From Mytilisepta virgata (lineage: Eukaryota; Mollusca; Bivalvia; Mytilida; Mytilidae): DNA of 64,000 nt. Shown one piece after another: positions 45,318 to 56,334 of this stretch. Numbering within the stretch: the stretch's first letter is position 1; every line of letters begins with the position of its first letter. The stretch spans positions 24,852,593 to 24,916,592 of the forward strand of contig CM051516.1 of assembly GCA_028015205.1 (NCBI GenBank), given 5' to 3'. Under the pieces are notes generated by a model. That model did no database searches, was not told the DNA's origin, and saw only the letters and a program-made list of their open reading frames with translations. A program made the translations under genes and the position numbers.

Positions 45318-45354
45318 TAAACTTTCTGACAGTGGAAAATTGCAGCCTGTAGAA
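45318..45354 (+). CDS. Possible 37-bp micro-exon (unknown gene)
   Basis: A long pyrimidine tract with TTTTTGTTCAG ends at 45317 and the donor GTAAGTGA begins at 45355, both strong. After one base completing a prior codon it reads KLSDSGKLQPVE, leaving in phase 0. The entry phase fits the exit of 25899-25950. No domain recognised. Confidence 0.4.
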
Positions 45355-45771
45355 GTAAGTGATTATTGATTAAAACGACAGTTATTACAGAAACTAATGT
45401 AAAAAATTAGAATCATTAACTCGTAACAGTTATATGTTGTTTTCTATACTAGTATGACTAGTTTAAAATAAATAGAAAATACGATAATGCACTACAATGT
45501 TATATTTGTCGCTGGTTTTAATATATAATATATAAAAGAAAAAAGAGATAATCCATAGATTTTTTTTTGGCTTTTATTTTATAAAAAATATTTATCAGAA
45601 AATAACAGAAAGGAAATACCCGGGTTTGTTTACTTGATATTTTCTAAAAGAGCAGTCATCTGTTGTGATAACGAGCACTAAAAATATTTATATCAAGAAG
45701 TTCGACTTATTCTAGCTTATTGGTAGAATGTGTAACAGTGAAAAAACGGAGCCTTTGACATTTCGTTTTTA

Positions 45772-46883
45772 AATCACTTGGGCTGAAGGCCATGTGAGCT
45801 ATTGCCATCACTTGGCGTCCGTCGTCGTCTGCGTCTGGTGTAAACTTTTCTTTAAAGATCTTCTCTTCTGAAACCACTTTGCCAATCGTGACTAAACTTT
45901 GGTGGAATGACTCTTAGGGTATCTAATATAAAATGTGTGTTTTATTTTCTTAAACTTCAAGAAATTTGGCCGCTATGGCTAAGAATAGAACATGCAGTTT
46001 TCAGAAGTGACCCCTTACAGCAGTTTTTGCTTTTTTAAGACAAATTTTCACATTTTTTCGTCATCTTTGTAAACTTTTAAAATCTTCTCTGAAACTTCAA
46101 CTTAGGCTGAAAGATCCTTAGTGTATCAGTATTAAGTTTGCATTTTATTTTCTTGTCCATCGAGAAACATGACTGCCATGGCTAAAAATATAATATAGGT
46201 GAAAATGTACTTTTGGCTCATATCTCAAAAACTAAACCAGTAAGAGCAAAACTGACAAGCAGTAAAAAGGTTTATATGTTCAAGATCTTTCTGCCATGAA
46301 ATTTTCGGACGAATCGGTAAAACCATTTTTGGGTTATTGCCCCTGAATTGTTAATTTTAAGGAAATTTTGCAGGTTTAGGTTAACTTGAATATTATTATA
46401 GACAAACTGAAAACAGCAAAAATGTTCAACATAACTTGAAATAAATTAAATGGTAGCTGCACAAGAAAAATGGAGGGTAAGGCGTCTAGGTCATTGGAAA
46501 AGTCCATAGGAATCGATGAAAAAGTCCCTGGCAACCATATATATTTGGGTTAAGGACCTATAATTTACCTCTACATATCAAAAAGAAAGGTCCATAGCAA
46601 CCGTCCCTAGCAACCATATCTATTTAGATTCAGGACCCTATAATATTGCTGGACAAGTCAATACGGATGCTCAAGGGTCAAGGTCATTGAAAAAATCCAT
46701 AGCAACTGATGAAAACGTCCCATGTAACCATAAATATTCAGTTCAGGATTCTATATTTTAGCTGTACAAGTCAATAATAAGTCGAAAAATGCGACGGTTT
46801 ACATTAAATAGCTAAAATAATCATTGATGCAAGATCTAAACAAAAAATAACAGGTCAGCGATTCAGGCTCTTGGGAGCCTTTC
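45772..46883 (-). mobile_element. Tandem-repeat dispersed element, nearly complete
   Basis: On plus it starts with the complement of the family 3' end (GGCCATGTGAGCTATTGCCA, CTTGGCGTCCGTCGTCG) and ends with the complement of the 5' end (CAGGTCAGCGATTCAGGCTC, TTGGGAGCC). Inside are GATCTTCTCTTCTGAAACCA blocks and a TCCATAGCAACCG/CTAGCAACCATAT series related to 20590-20900. Same termini as 62121-63570. Non-coding. Confidence 0.75.
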
Positions 46884-49362
46884 GTTTTATTCATTAAAAT
46901 TGAGCATTTTCTGTTCTTTATTTTCTTTAGAGGTGCTCTCATTCAAAGATATTGTCTATACTATACTACCCGCTATATCTAGAAAGAACTAGTAGGACGA
47001 CTGACTCCGGTCGCAAGGCCTAAACGAAACGCTCTTATTAAACATATCACAACATCAGCATAATCCACATTAGTTTGGAAATTAATAAGCTCCAACTTCA
47101 TAAACAATTATTCAGAAGAGGTTATGAATATGTATATAAAAACCATGTACTTTCAAAAAATCTCTTCGTTTGGGATTTTGACATCCGATTTGTTACGCTA
47201 TGTATTTCAACAAGCAGTGCTGAATGCCAAAAATATTTAAATCCATAAAAATAATAAATAAATAAATAAAATTAATGTAAGAGCTGACTTAAACGCAAAA
47301 AAGCTTGACACAGAGATATAAATTTATCCTAAAGTTGCAGAAACTTCATTATCAGATTTTTACTTCCAGCAATTTTTATTTAACTGCCAATCAAAAAGTC
47401 TAGATTTAAGTACGTGTACTTGTCAACTGTGTACTTGGAATTCTTCTGGGACCTCTTTTACGGAATATTTGCAATAACCGATTGATCAAAAGTCTGCAGA
47501 AATGCATCACCGTAGTAACAAAGATGGAGATATTCAAAATCTCATTATAAACAAAAGATATCTTTCCATGCTTTTATCTACTAAGTATCAAGAAGTAAAA
47601 TACTACATGTACATATGGTCTGTCGGCTCAGAAATATACACCCAATTACTAAAAAGGGGGCTTTTGTAGGAGACGCTTAAATGTTGAAGATACAGAAAAA
47701 CCAAGGTTTGCAGAATTATATATTAATGATTATTTCAAGAATTCTGTTGTAGTATCATTATGTACGTTTTAAATGGTTAACTGAATTATTGCTGTCAACA
47801 GTCAACATTTCCATTAGATATACGGGTAAAATTGAGAAAGGTATCAAACTGGTAATGATTTGAAATTATATACATGCATAGCTTGAATAGAAAGATTTTA
47901 TGCCTAAAAGAGAAACAAAATCGTATTTTTAAATCGATCAGATATGTAGAATACAGGTATTTTCAATGGGACTGGACTGAATAACATAAAAGATTTTGTC
48001 ATAAAAAATTTCAAACAAAATACTTCAAGATCAATTTACCCAAAGCTGGTTCAGTGATATAGGAAATTCATCATGTGGTCAATTGTACTACTATATTCAT
48101 AAAGAACTTTAATCGAGAAAAGATTTATCAAAAAATGAAAAATTTGGCCGGATTATGGATAACCTAACTTAGAGCTTGCAATCTACCAATTCCAGTTGAA
48201 ACGCTGTAAGTATTAGAAAATTAATTCTGTTTTAGTAATATTTAAATGTTTGTACATGTACCTTATTACCACTTTTCAATTCCAACTATTTATCATTGTG
48301 TTTTTGTAAACCTGAATTATATGTGCCTGGGTATTGTCAGTAAGATGTACAAAGCAAATACACGTACATGTATTATTAGAACGGATCCGTTACCAAACGA
48401 CCGCTAAAAATTAGGATCCAATGTCATGTATTATTACAAGCACACACAGAAAGTGGTGGGGTTCTACACATCACCACGAGCCTAATATGGAAACATTATT
48501 TGAACTTGGTTTCGAGTGTTACCTAAACGACTAAGTTTTAATTACCTTATACATTGACCTTATAGATTGTTCTGCATTTGTTCGAAAAGACTTAATATTT
48601 GTATATTCAAACCATGTTTTCATTCGTGTTTCTGGTATTTTAAACTGCATGTATAGTAAGAATTCAATATTTTTAGATATCTATAGAGTGGAAATAAAAT
48701 ATGAATATAAAATTCTTCCATTAGGATACTTATATTGTGTATTTGTAAAATGTAAAGTGAAACGACTTTTGTTTTGTTGCAGATAGTGCTGACGAAAGGT
48801 ACTGAAAATATTGAGATTTAATACCAAATGATTTACATATAGATATTATGTAGTAATCTGACATTAATGTGTTATCTTCTTTATTCTGTAGATATATTGG
48901 TTTTTCTTCTTTAAAATGTCTGCTTTTCAAAATACAAATTATAAAATGAATGTAATGTACATTTTATTTGTTTTGCTCTTGTGCATTAATCTGCATTCAA
49001 TTATAGTCCTATCGGCCATATAAACACTGATGATCTATCTGATGTTGATAATCAGAAGCTAAAACATAAACATGGTAAATTTCTTAAATACGAGGACCAG
49101 ATCCGATGAATAAGTTGATTCCTTATGAGAAATATACCAGAAAATTGACTTCAATGATTTTCTTTCTTAATTCGCTAAGATTATCAGATCTATCAGGAAA
49201 TTCAATGCCAGATTTACAAAAAATACGTTATAAACTTGCTGCTGCTGAGTGAATGCTTGACTTGCCTTTAGCACAAATAACAGTATTATTATTTGCAAAA
49301 ATAATCATATTTAGGTTCTAAATTACTTAAAGAAACATAACACAGCGGGCAACCCAACTTAC
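46884..49362. other. Spacer, nothing certain
   Basis: No ORF of note or shared repeat. A possible 33-bp exon lies at 48173-48205 (CCTAACTTAG before, GTAAGTATT after; reads ACNLPIPVET in one phase) but its phase does not fit 45318-45354. Confidence 0.3.
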
Positions 49363-49437
49363 ATCAACTTCGATGAGTAAGCATATGACAACAGTAAGAA
49401 GACCAAAAAGACGTTTTAGTTGAAATGCTTTAGTCAT
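49363..49437 (-). CDS. Possible first exon encoding a signal peptide
   Basis: ATG at 49437 opens 25 codons, MTKAFQLKRLFGLLTVVICL then LIEVD, meeting the strong donor GTAAGTTGGG in phase 0 at 49362. It has a basic n-region (K3, K8, R9), a hydrophobic core (LFGLLTVVICLLI) and a short polar end: the form of a secretory signal peptide. If unspliced, the frame stops ten codons on. A secreted or membrane protein gene on the minus strand would follow below 49362; no second exon was identified. The Ig exon at 63600 is upstream on this strand, so it belongs to something else. Confidence 0.35.
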
Positions 49438-49439
49438 TT

Positions 49440-52020
49440 TGAGACTAATTTTCCCACTATTTTCACATTGGAAAGTTGTTATTAACCAAATTTCGTGCAT
49501 GATGATAAAAATGTTTTGCAACGTACTCAGAGATTTCTATGACGTAAAATGACCTTTTTACGAGTATTTTTCTGTTTCAAAATGTTTTTAAGTAAATTTA
49601 GATTTTAAGTACTACATTAATAACAACTCCTTTGTATGAATGACGCATTTGAGTTGTGTCCCTCTGTTTTTTAACTAAGAAAGAAAATCTCAAGTCAACG
49701 AAGAGATAATTAGAATGGTTACATAATTGAAAAAATGAAAGATTTTCTTCAGAAAATTAATGTCAGTTTCTAAAAACATTTATGATGTCGTTTCGCAAAA
49801 TTCATAGTTATACAAATGCGACACAAGCCAATTCTTACAGGGAGGCCGATTGACATCAGAAACGAATGAAATGCACCGTGGAGGCCAAATTGATATATTT
49901 TCTTTCATCGTTATCTGACTTTTTCATTTCCTGTATACACTAGTTCCATTAACCCCCACCCCGTTCAAGATTTTCCTGTAAGATGTACTCAAGAGGGTTA
50001 ATTCTGAGTACATTTTTTAGAGAGAATGGCATGTATATTAGTAAGTATTATATTTTATTATAAGCATTTACAATATATCAAGATTGCATAGTGGGTGGTT
50101 TCCGTTTTACGTTGTTTTTTTCCTCTTTACAGATTTTTGTATGTTCCTACTTTTCTAATAGTAAATTCTTCGTTACAAGTTTTGAAGCATAAGATGTGCA
50201 CGTTTCTAAATTCTGACAATACGACAATATATTCTCTATATGGATTCCTTATAATATACTTAAAAAGATCAAGCACTCAAATTCACAGTGAACCTCCAAA
50301 AAAGTTATTGCAGAACACATACTTTTGTATCAATCTATAAATTTTGAACTTTCAGGCTATTTGTTATTAATAATGCAAATTAACCAAATAAGGGTTAGGC
50401 ATATACGAACATATCCAATGACATATACACATATAACAACAAAACGGTATACAAAAGTCATTTCAATGTGATTTTATTTGGTATGTAGGGTTCAAATGAC
50501 CGTTTAATGAATTTTCAAACTGCCTTGAAATCAGAAGGTGTTATAGGGTTAAGACGTTTCTGAATAATCAATGTGGAAATGTCAGCGGTGCACAGAAAAA
50601 CAAAAATTTCCACTCCGTGCCATAATAAATATGTACATTATATTGTTATCTAATTTATTTTTCACATTTTAAATTATTAGATTTAATTTATTATGCATAT
50701 TTGTGATCAAAATATTCAAAAAGATTAGAGAAAGATAAAGTCACAAAAACACGTAAATCAAATACAACTAGTAATAACTGTAACAGTGAAATGTTACAAA
50801 GTCTCCCAAACGAAGGAACTGATATCTAGAATGCCTTAAATTGTATTCAATAAATTATTTGTTCTTCAGAGACTGAAATTGGGAAATTGTTCCTATCAAG
50901 TTTATGTATACTTAATGGAGGGGTTACTTGAAAATCGTGATATGGGTATTTTTTGTTACCCGATTTTTACAGTCATACAATGTCCCATTTGATCAACTTT
51001 TGCTTGTCGACCTGCTGCATTGACAAAGATATTTCTCAATTTTTCTGAACCGTTTACGAGAACTGATTTTACTGTATGGTGTTATAAAATGCATTTGGTT
51101 TCATTAAATAAAAATAATAAAAAAAGACTTCTTACCTGTCCGAATAAGTCCTCCCAATATCAAGTCAGTGTAGTTTGAATCATATTTATATTAAATGATC
51201 AATTGCAACACAACAAGATTTTTTTTAATTTATGACTAATCAAATGAAATAATATTTATTATTACATATTATGTCTGATTAATTGATGTCTTCCTTGTAT
51301 CAATATTGTATTAAATCTACAATATGATGTAAGGACAGAAAATAAAATAATTAAAAGATAAAACACCACAGTAATAATAAAAAGTATCTGAGTTGCATAT
51401 TCACCCAATAAAATTAAATCTATCTATAAAGAAATACAACTCTTAATTTCTTTTTAAAACAAGAATACCTTCAAAAAAAAAAAAAAAACAACTGGACAGT
51501 CATGATCCCCGGCCAGGACCAATACCCTGCAAAAATGAATTTAACTGGTTAACAAAAATATACAAGTACATGTGTTTGTATTTAGATTTAAATTTGAGAT
51601 GGACGGGTTTACAGTTTTAAAAATTACGCTATAGTTAACACAGTGTCATCTTTTGATAGATATCATCCTCTTAGTAAGTGACCTTATCGACCTTTTACCC
51701 ACTGGGGTCAATAACAACAGGATTTTTCTCTTTCATTTTTATTCATTTGCGTAAGGGCGAGGCAAAATTCAATATATATATATAATTTGTAAGGATATGT
51801 GGTAAGTATCAATGAACTAATCATGGCCCCTTTGATCCTTTTATTTTGGAAACGGTGAAAGATACAAAACAAATTCTGCAGTAACTTTTGTTGGGTTTTT
51901 CGTGAGGAATCATTTAAAAAATTCATCAAATCCGATGAAGAATCAAAAAGTTTAAAAAATTATCGCGTCACCTCATATCTAAAAAACGATAACAGATATT
52001 GATAAAAACGGTTCGAAAGT
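49440..52020. other. Spacer with poly-A run
   Basis: A run of A at about 51474-51489. Otherwise AT-rich with no gene, RNA or shared repeat recognised. Confidence 0.4.
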
Positions 52021-52070
52021 GAGTAGTATAAGGGCACAGTTCAGTTAGTATTTGTGGAGAGGAGGAGGTG

Positions 52071-52310
52071 CCGGAAGTGACGTCACCGGAACCGGAAATG
52101 ACGCCGCAGGAAGTGACGTCACCGGAACCGGAAGTACCGAAAGTGGTTTGCGCGAATGCGCAACCGGAAGTTATGGGTTTTCCCCATGATTTGTTTACGG
52201 AAGTGACGCAAGTCACGTGGTAAGACCCGGACGTATGGTCTGTGCATGTTCAGGAACCGGATTTACCCGGAAGTCAGCCGCATGCGCAACCGGAAGTTAT
52301 GGATTTTCCC
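52071..52310. promoter_or_regulatory. Cluster of ETS/CRE-like composite sites, left arm
   Basis: CCGGAAGTGACGTCA at 52071-52085 joins an ETS site (CCGGAAGT) to a full CRE (TGACGTCA); a near copy (AGGAAGTGACGTCA) is at about 52108. More CCGGAAGT, GCGCATGCGC-like (NRF1-type) and CACGTG-like (CACGTGGT) words follow. Such words are typical of CpG-rich, TATA-less metazoan promoters. Activity is inferred only. Confidence 0.55.
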
Positions 52311-52621
52311 GCATTTCTCGGTCGTCTCTGGATCTTTTATCGGTCTCTAGGGACTGATACTCTCACTGTTATGTCAAAGTCCGAGAGTATACGAAGTACA
52401 CTATTGGATTATCTCCCCTTATCCCGCTCTTTTCATTTGGGGGTATTTTCTGAGGTCCAAAGGTAGGATTGGATTATGTCCCCTTACCTCCAAGTGATGC
52501 TGTCACCAATAGATCAATGGAGGGATGTCCTTAACAACCGCCTTAGCAACGGCGGTCCATTTCATTGCTCTATGATACACTTCGTTTCTCTTCTCTTGCT
52601 CTTTGCTGCTCATCGCTAATT

Positions 52622-53060
52622 AGGACCTTACTCGCGTGCTCATTTCGCTCCTGTTGCTTGTTGCTGTTCGTCATCGCTGCTCTTTTCTTGCTCTTTGCTG
52701 CTTATCGCTACTCAGGACCTTACTCGCGTGCTCATTTCGCTCCTGTTGCTTGATGCTGTTAGTCATCGCTTATCTTCTCTTGATCTTTGATGTTCATCTC
52801 TACTCAGGACCTTACTCGGGTGCTCATTTCGCTCCTGCTGTTTGTTGCTGGTCGTCATCGCTGCTATTCTCTTGCTCTTTGCAGCTCATCGCTACTCAGG
52901 ACCTTACTCGCGTACTCATTTCGCTCCTGTTGCTTGTTGCTGTTCGTCATCGCTGCTCTTCTCTTGCTCTGCTGCTCATCGCTACTCAGGACCTTACTCG
53001 CGTGCTCATTTCGCTCCTGTTGCTTGTTGCTGTTCGTCATCGCTGTTCATCTTTTGCTTC
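52622..53060 (+). repeat. 92-bp tandem repeat, block 1, five units
   Basis: AGGACCTTACTCGCGTGCTC anchors at 52622, 52714, 52806, 52898 and 52988. Units include ATTTCGCTCCTGTTGCTTG, GCTGTTCGTCATCGCTGCTC and TTCTCTTGCTCTTTGCTGC. Because 92 is not a multiple of three, the frame shifts at each unit, yet several frames stay open. Hydrophobic Leu/Cys/Ser-rich translations are by-products. Confidence 0.95.
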
Positions 53061-53309
53061 GTGCTGCTGCTGAGGTGAAGGTGGGATTCTCACTGTTTTG
53101 TTATGAATCACCTCTTGGTCTCGTTTATGTTACGATGGACATCAAAGATGGCTGCGCCTAGGTAACGCGAACCTGAAAGAAAGCACCCTAATGACAATCG
53201 TTTACCCTAACACTAGTTCTGCTTACCAGCCTGCTTCAGTCATGTTTCAAAGTCTAGCCCAATGCTGGATTGGGCTAAATCCTTATGAATTTGAAGTAGT
53301 ACTAGTGTT

Positions 53310-53395
53310 AGGATTAGGGTTAAGTTAGGATAAGATTATTTTAGGGTTAGGTAAGAGTTAGGGTTAGGTAAGAGTTGGAGTTAGAGTTAGACAGG
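53310..53395 (+). repeat. Telomere-like TTAGGG-rich patch
   Basis: Contains TTAGGATTAGGGTTAAG, TTTTAGGGTTAGG, AGTTAGGGTTAGG and AGTTGGAGTTAGAGTTAG, degenerate TTAGGG repeats (the metazoan telomere unit). Present only on the inner side of the left arm; the right arm has just GTGTTAGGGTAAAC. Confidence 0.85.
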
Positions 53396-54180
53396 ACTTT
53401 ACTCGCGTGCTCATTTCGCTCTTGTTGATTCTTGCTGTTCGTCATTGCTGCTCTTCTCTTGCTCATTGCTGTTCATCGCTACTCAGGACCTTACTCGCGT
53501 GCTCATTTTGCTCCTGTTGCTTGTTGCTGTTCGTCATCGCTTATCTTCTCTTGCTCTTTGTTGTTCATCTCTACCCAGGACCTTACTCGCGTGCTCATTT
53601 CGCTCCTGCTGTTTGTTGCTGTTCGTCATCGCTGCTCTTCTCTTGCTTTTTGCTGTTCATCTCTACTCAGGACCTTACTCGCGTGCTCATTTCGCTCCTG
53701 CTGTTTGTTGCTGTTCGTCATCGCTGCTATTCTCTTGCTCTTTGCTGCTCATCGCTACTCAGGACCTTACTCGCGTGCTCATTTCGCTCCTGCTGTTTGT
53801 TGCTGTTCGTCATCGCTTATCTTCTCTTGCTCTGCTGCTCATCGCTACTCAGGACCTTACTCGCGTGCTCATTTCGCTCCTGCTGTTTGTTGCTGTTCGT
53901 CATCGCTGCTATTCTCTTGCTCTTTGCTGCAAAGCGCTACTCAGGACCTTACTCGCGTGATCATTTCGCTCCTGCTGCTTGTTGCTGTTCGTCATCGCTG
54001 CTCTTCTCTTGCTCATCGCTGCTCTTCTCTTGCTCTTTGCTGCTCATCGCTACTCAGGACCTTACTCGCGTGCTCATTTCGCTCCTGCTACTTGTTGATG
54101 TTCGTCATCGCTGCTATTCTCTTGCTCTTTGCTGCTCATCGCTACCCAGGACATTACTCGCGTGCTCATTTCAGTTTTGG
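53393..54180 (+). repeat. 92-bp tandem repeat, block 2, nine units
   Basis: Same unit as block 1: anchors near 53393, 53484, 53577, 53669, 53761, 53851, 53943, 54056 and 54149 (90-93 bases, one of 113). It lies inside the central region, in the same orientation as block 1. All three plus frames are open over several hundred bases (longest about 325 codons from 53432). Confidence 0.95.
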
Positions 54181-54330
54181 GGCTACTGCTGCTAGTGGTG
54201 GTCGATTGTCGTTATTCAAAGATTGGATCTGTGCGAGAGCACCCTTACATTCAGGTCATTTGAAAGGCCACTCTGCATTTATCCAGGCTTGTGACTGGCT
54301 ATATATATGTTTAAACATATATAGGCTGCA

Positions 54331-54990
54331 TTACCCTCCTTCCCTTTTCTTAAATTTTTTTTTAAATTTTTTATTTTTTTTATATATTTTTTTTGTTTTT
54401 TTTTTGTAATATGTTCCAATTTTTCCGTCACATAGAGTCATTGCTGTCATTGCGTCGTAGTCGTTCAATACATGGTTAAGCAGATATTTTCGTTTTTCTA
54501 CGGCATATTCCCATGATTCTTTTGATTCGTAGTCTTCCTCTTCTCTCAGGCGTTTAGCCGTTTTCTTGATCTTTCTATGTACGAGGTCTTTATTCATGTC
54601 TTGACGCCAAGATATCAGTCCGAGGTAATGCTTTCGTATTTCGTCTCTGTATGTGTCAAACATGTCTCTATATGCTGCCAAGCGTGCCTCGTTTTCTTCC
54701 ATTCGACTAGTTCGTTTACTTTCTGTGAGTATTCTGATTGATGTACTTGAAATGTTCTATTCAAAATGACTTCCCATGGGGACTGTTCGCATTGCTCTTC
54801 GGAGTCTTCGTTGGATTCATGGTCACTGCTTTGTTCCGATTCCTCGTTATCGGCTTCTGTGGTGGTGTCTGAGACTTAATCACTATAGTCTGTTGAATCC
54901 TCTTCCATACCGTGTGCATTCTTTTTGTGTCGCACTTGGTTGAAGTTTCGCTTGAACTGGTATCCACATATGTCACAGGTATACATTTAA
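54331..54990 (-). pseudogene. C2H2 zinc finger / acidic / helical protein, downstream half
   Basis: ATG at 54986, directly after the TAA of the upstream ORF and in the same frame, opens 36 codons: MYTCDICGYQFKRNF then NQVRHKKNAHG, a C2H2 finger (C-x2-C, H-x4-H), to a TAA at 54876-54878. Past that stop the same frame continues with an acidic region (TTTEADNEESEQSSDHESNE) and WEVILNRTFQVHQSEYSQKV; a frameshift near 54705 leads to the 54702-54331 frame, MEENEARLAAYRDMFDTYRD, then MNKDLVHRKIKKTAKRLREE and SWEYAVEKRKYLLNHVL, a charged helical domain. I recall similar DPIxxKIxxxxKxLREEED modules in multicopy bivalve and cnidarian proteins, with no known function. Confidence 0.65.
54339..54412 (-). 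repeat. A-rich tract downstream of the zinc-finger gene
   Basis: On the minus strand a stretch of about 70 bases is almost all A with a few T and G. It follows the coding region directly, and the frame runs into it to give a Lys-rich tail. It could be a captured poly(A) tail (retrocopy) or a simple A-rich run. Confidence 0.6.
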
Positions 54991-55280
54991 GACGTCTTTC
55001 TTTCCTGGGATTCGATAGTAGAATGAGCTCCGGTCGTCCTGCAAGTGCTTATTTTAGCTACAGGTTCCTCAACGGCTTGTTGATTCATAAACAAACGTTT
55101 GGTAAAGTATTCGTTTCGAGATTGTTGCAGTTCAGATTTCACTTTTCTGATGAAGTCTCTATTAAGTCTTGTCCATTCGTTGTCAATCCTTCTACACCCC
55201 TTGCAGACATTCATGTTTTTGTAGAATTCCGCAAAGCTCTTGTTTATTTGACACTTTGTACATTTCTTGTTTGGGTCCAC
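54987..55280 (-). CDS. Zinc-ribbon-like ORF of palindromic element
   Basis: 97 codons from ATG at 55280 to TAA at 54987. The N-terminus has MDPNKKCTKCQINKSFAEFY, KNMNVCKGCRR: CxxC and CxxC pairs 15 residues apart, a zinc-ribbon-like pattern, followed by a basic helix (NRDFIRKVKSELQQSRNEYF). It ends at a TAA that is immediately followed by an ATG in the same frame (54986), so it may be the first part of one protein broken by a stop, or one of two overlapping cistrons. DNA binding is plausible by the Zn motif and basic charge. The start lies 8 bases inside the central region from the right arm, so the arm would supply the promoter. Confidence 0.55.
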   Translation of the reverse strand: MDPNKKCTKCQINKSFAEFYKNMNVCKGCRRIDNEWTRLNRDFIRKVKSELQQSRNEYFTKRLFMNQQAVEEPVAKISTCRTTGAHSTIESQERKTS

Positions 55281-55569
55281 TTTGCTGGGTCTTCAAATTC
55301 ATAAGGGATTTAGCCCAATCCAGCATTGGGCTAGACTTTGAAACATGACTTTGAAACAGACTGGTAAGCAGAACTAGTGTTAGGGTAAACGATTGTCATT
55401 AGGGTGCTTTCTTTCAGGTTCGCGTTACCTAGGCGCAGCCATCTTTGATGTCCATCGTAACATCAATGAGACCAAGAGGTGATTCATAACAAAACAGTGA
55501 GAATCCCACCTTCACCTCCTCAGCAGCAGCACGGAGCAAGAGATGAACAGCGATGACGAACAGCAACAA

Positions 55570-55985
55570 GCAACAGGAGCGAAATGAGCACGCGAGTAAG
55601 GTCCTGAGTAGCGATGAGCAGCAGAGCAAGAGAAGAGCAGCGATTACGAACAGCAACAAGCAACAGGAGCGAAATGAGCACGCGAGTAAGGTCCTGAGTA
55701 GCGATGAGCAGCAAAGAGCAAGAGAATAGCAGCGATGACGAACAGCAACAAACAGTAAGAGCGAAATGAGCACCCGAGTAAGGTCCTGAGTAGAGATGAA
55801 CATCAAGGATCAAGAGAAGATAAGCGATGACTAACAGCAACAAGCAACAGGAGCGAAATGAGCACGCGAGTAAGGTCCTGAGTAGCGATAAGCAGCAAAG
55901 AGCAAGAGAAGAGCAGGATGACGAACAGCAACAAGCAACAGGAGCGAAATGAGCACGCGAGTAAGGTCCTAATTAGCGATGAGCA
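55570..55985 (-). repeat. 92-bp tandem repeat, block 3, five units
   Basis: Inverted counterpart of block 1, with AAGGTCCT anchors near 55600, 55690, 55782, 55874 and 55965 (90-92 base spacing). Same unit number as block 1. Confidence 0.95.
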
Positions 55986-56334
55986 GCAAAGAGCAAGAGA
56001 AGAGAAACAAAGTGTATCATAGAGCAATGAAATGGACCGCCGTTGCTAAGGCGGTTGTTAAGGACATCCCTCCATTGATCTATTGGTGACAGCACCACTT
56101 GGAGGTAATCCAATCCTACCTTTGATCCTCACAGAAAATACCCCAAATGAAAAAAGCGGGATAAGGGGAGATAATCCAATAGTGTACTTCGTATACTCCC
56201 TGACTTTGGCATAACAGTGAGAGTATCAGTCCCTAGAGACCGATAAAAGATTTAGAGACGACCGAGAAATGCGGGAAAATCCATAACTTCCGGTTGCGCA
56301 TGCGCCTGACTTCCGGGTAAATCCGATTCCTGAA

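Larger units (their letters stand above)
52022..53300 (+). repeat. Left inverted arm of palindromic element
   Basis: Order: terminus; GC-rich block with CCGGAAGTGACGTCA (52071-52085) and related motifs to about 52310; unique part with GCGGTCCATTTCATTGCTC; five 92-bp repeats (52620-53060); then GAGGTGAAGGTGGGATTCTC to TGGATTGGGCTAAATCC. The same blocks appear in the same order on the minus strand at 55288-56715. The arm is far GC-richer than its surroundings. Confidence 0.9.

Noticed and set aside
52565..54409. Long Leu/Cys/Ser-rich ORFs (up to about 325 codons)
   Set aside because: All lie in the 92-bp tandem repeats, open in three frames with frame rotation each unit; no domain or conserved start.
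55429..56027. Minus-strand ORFs mirroring the left arm ORFs
   Set aside because: Inverted copy of the same repeats.
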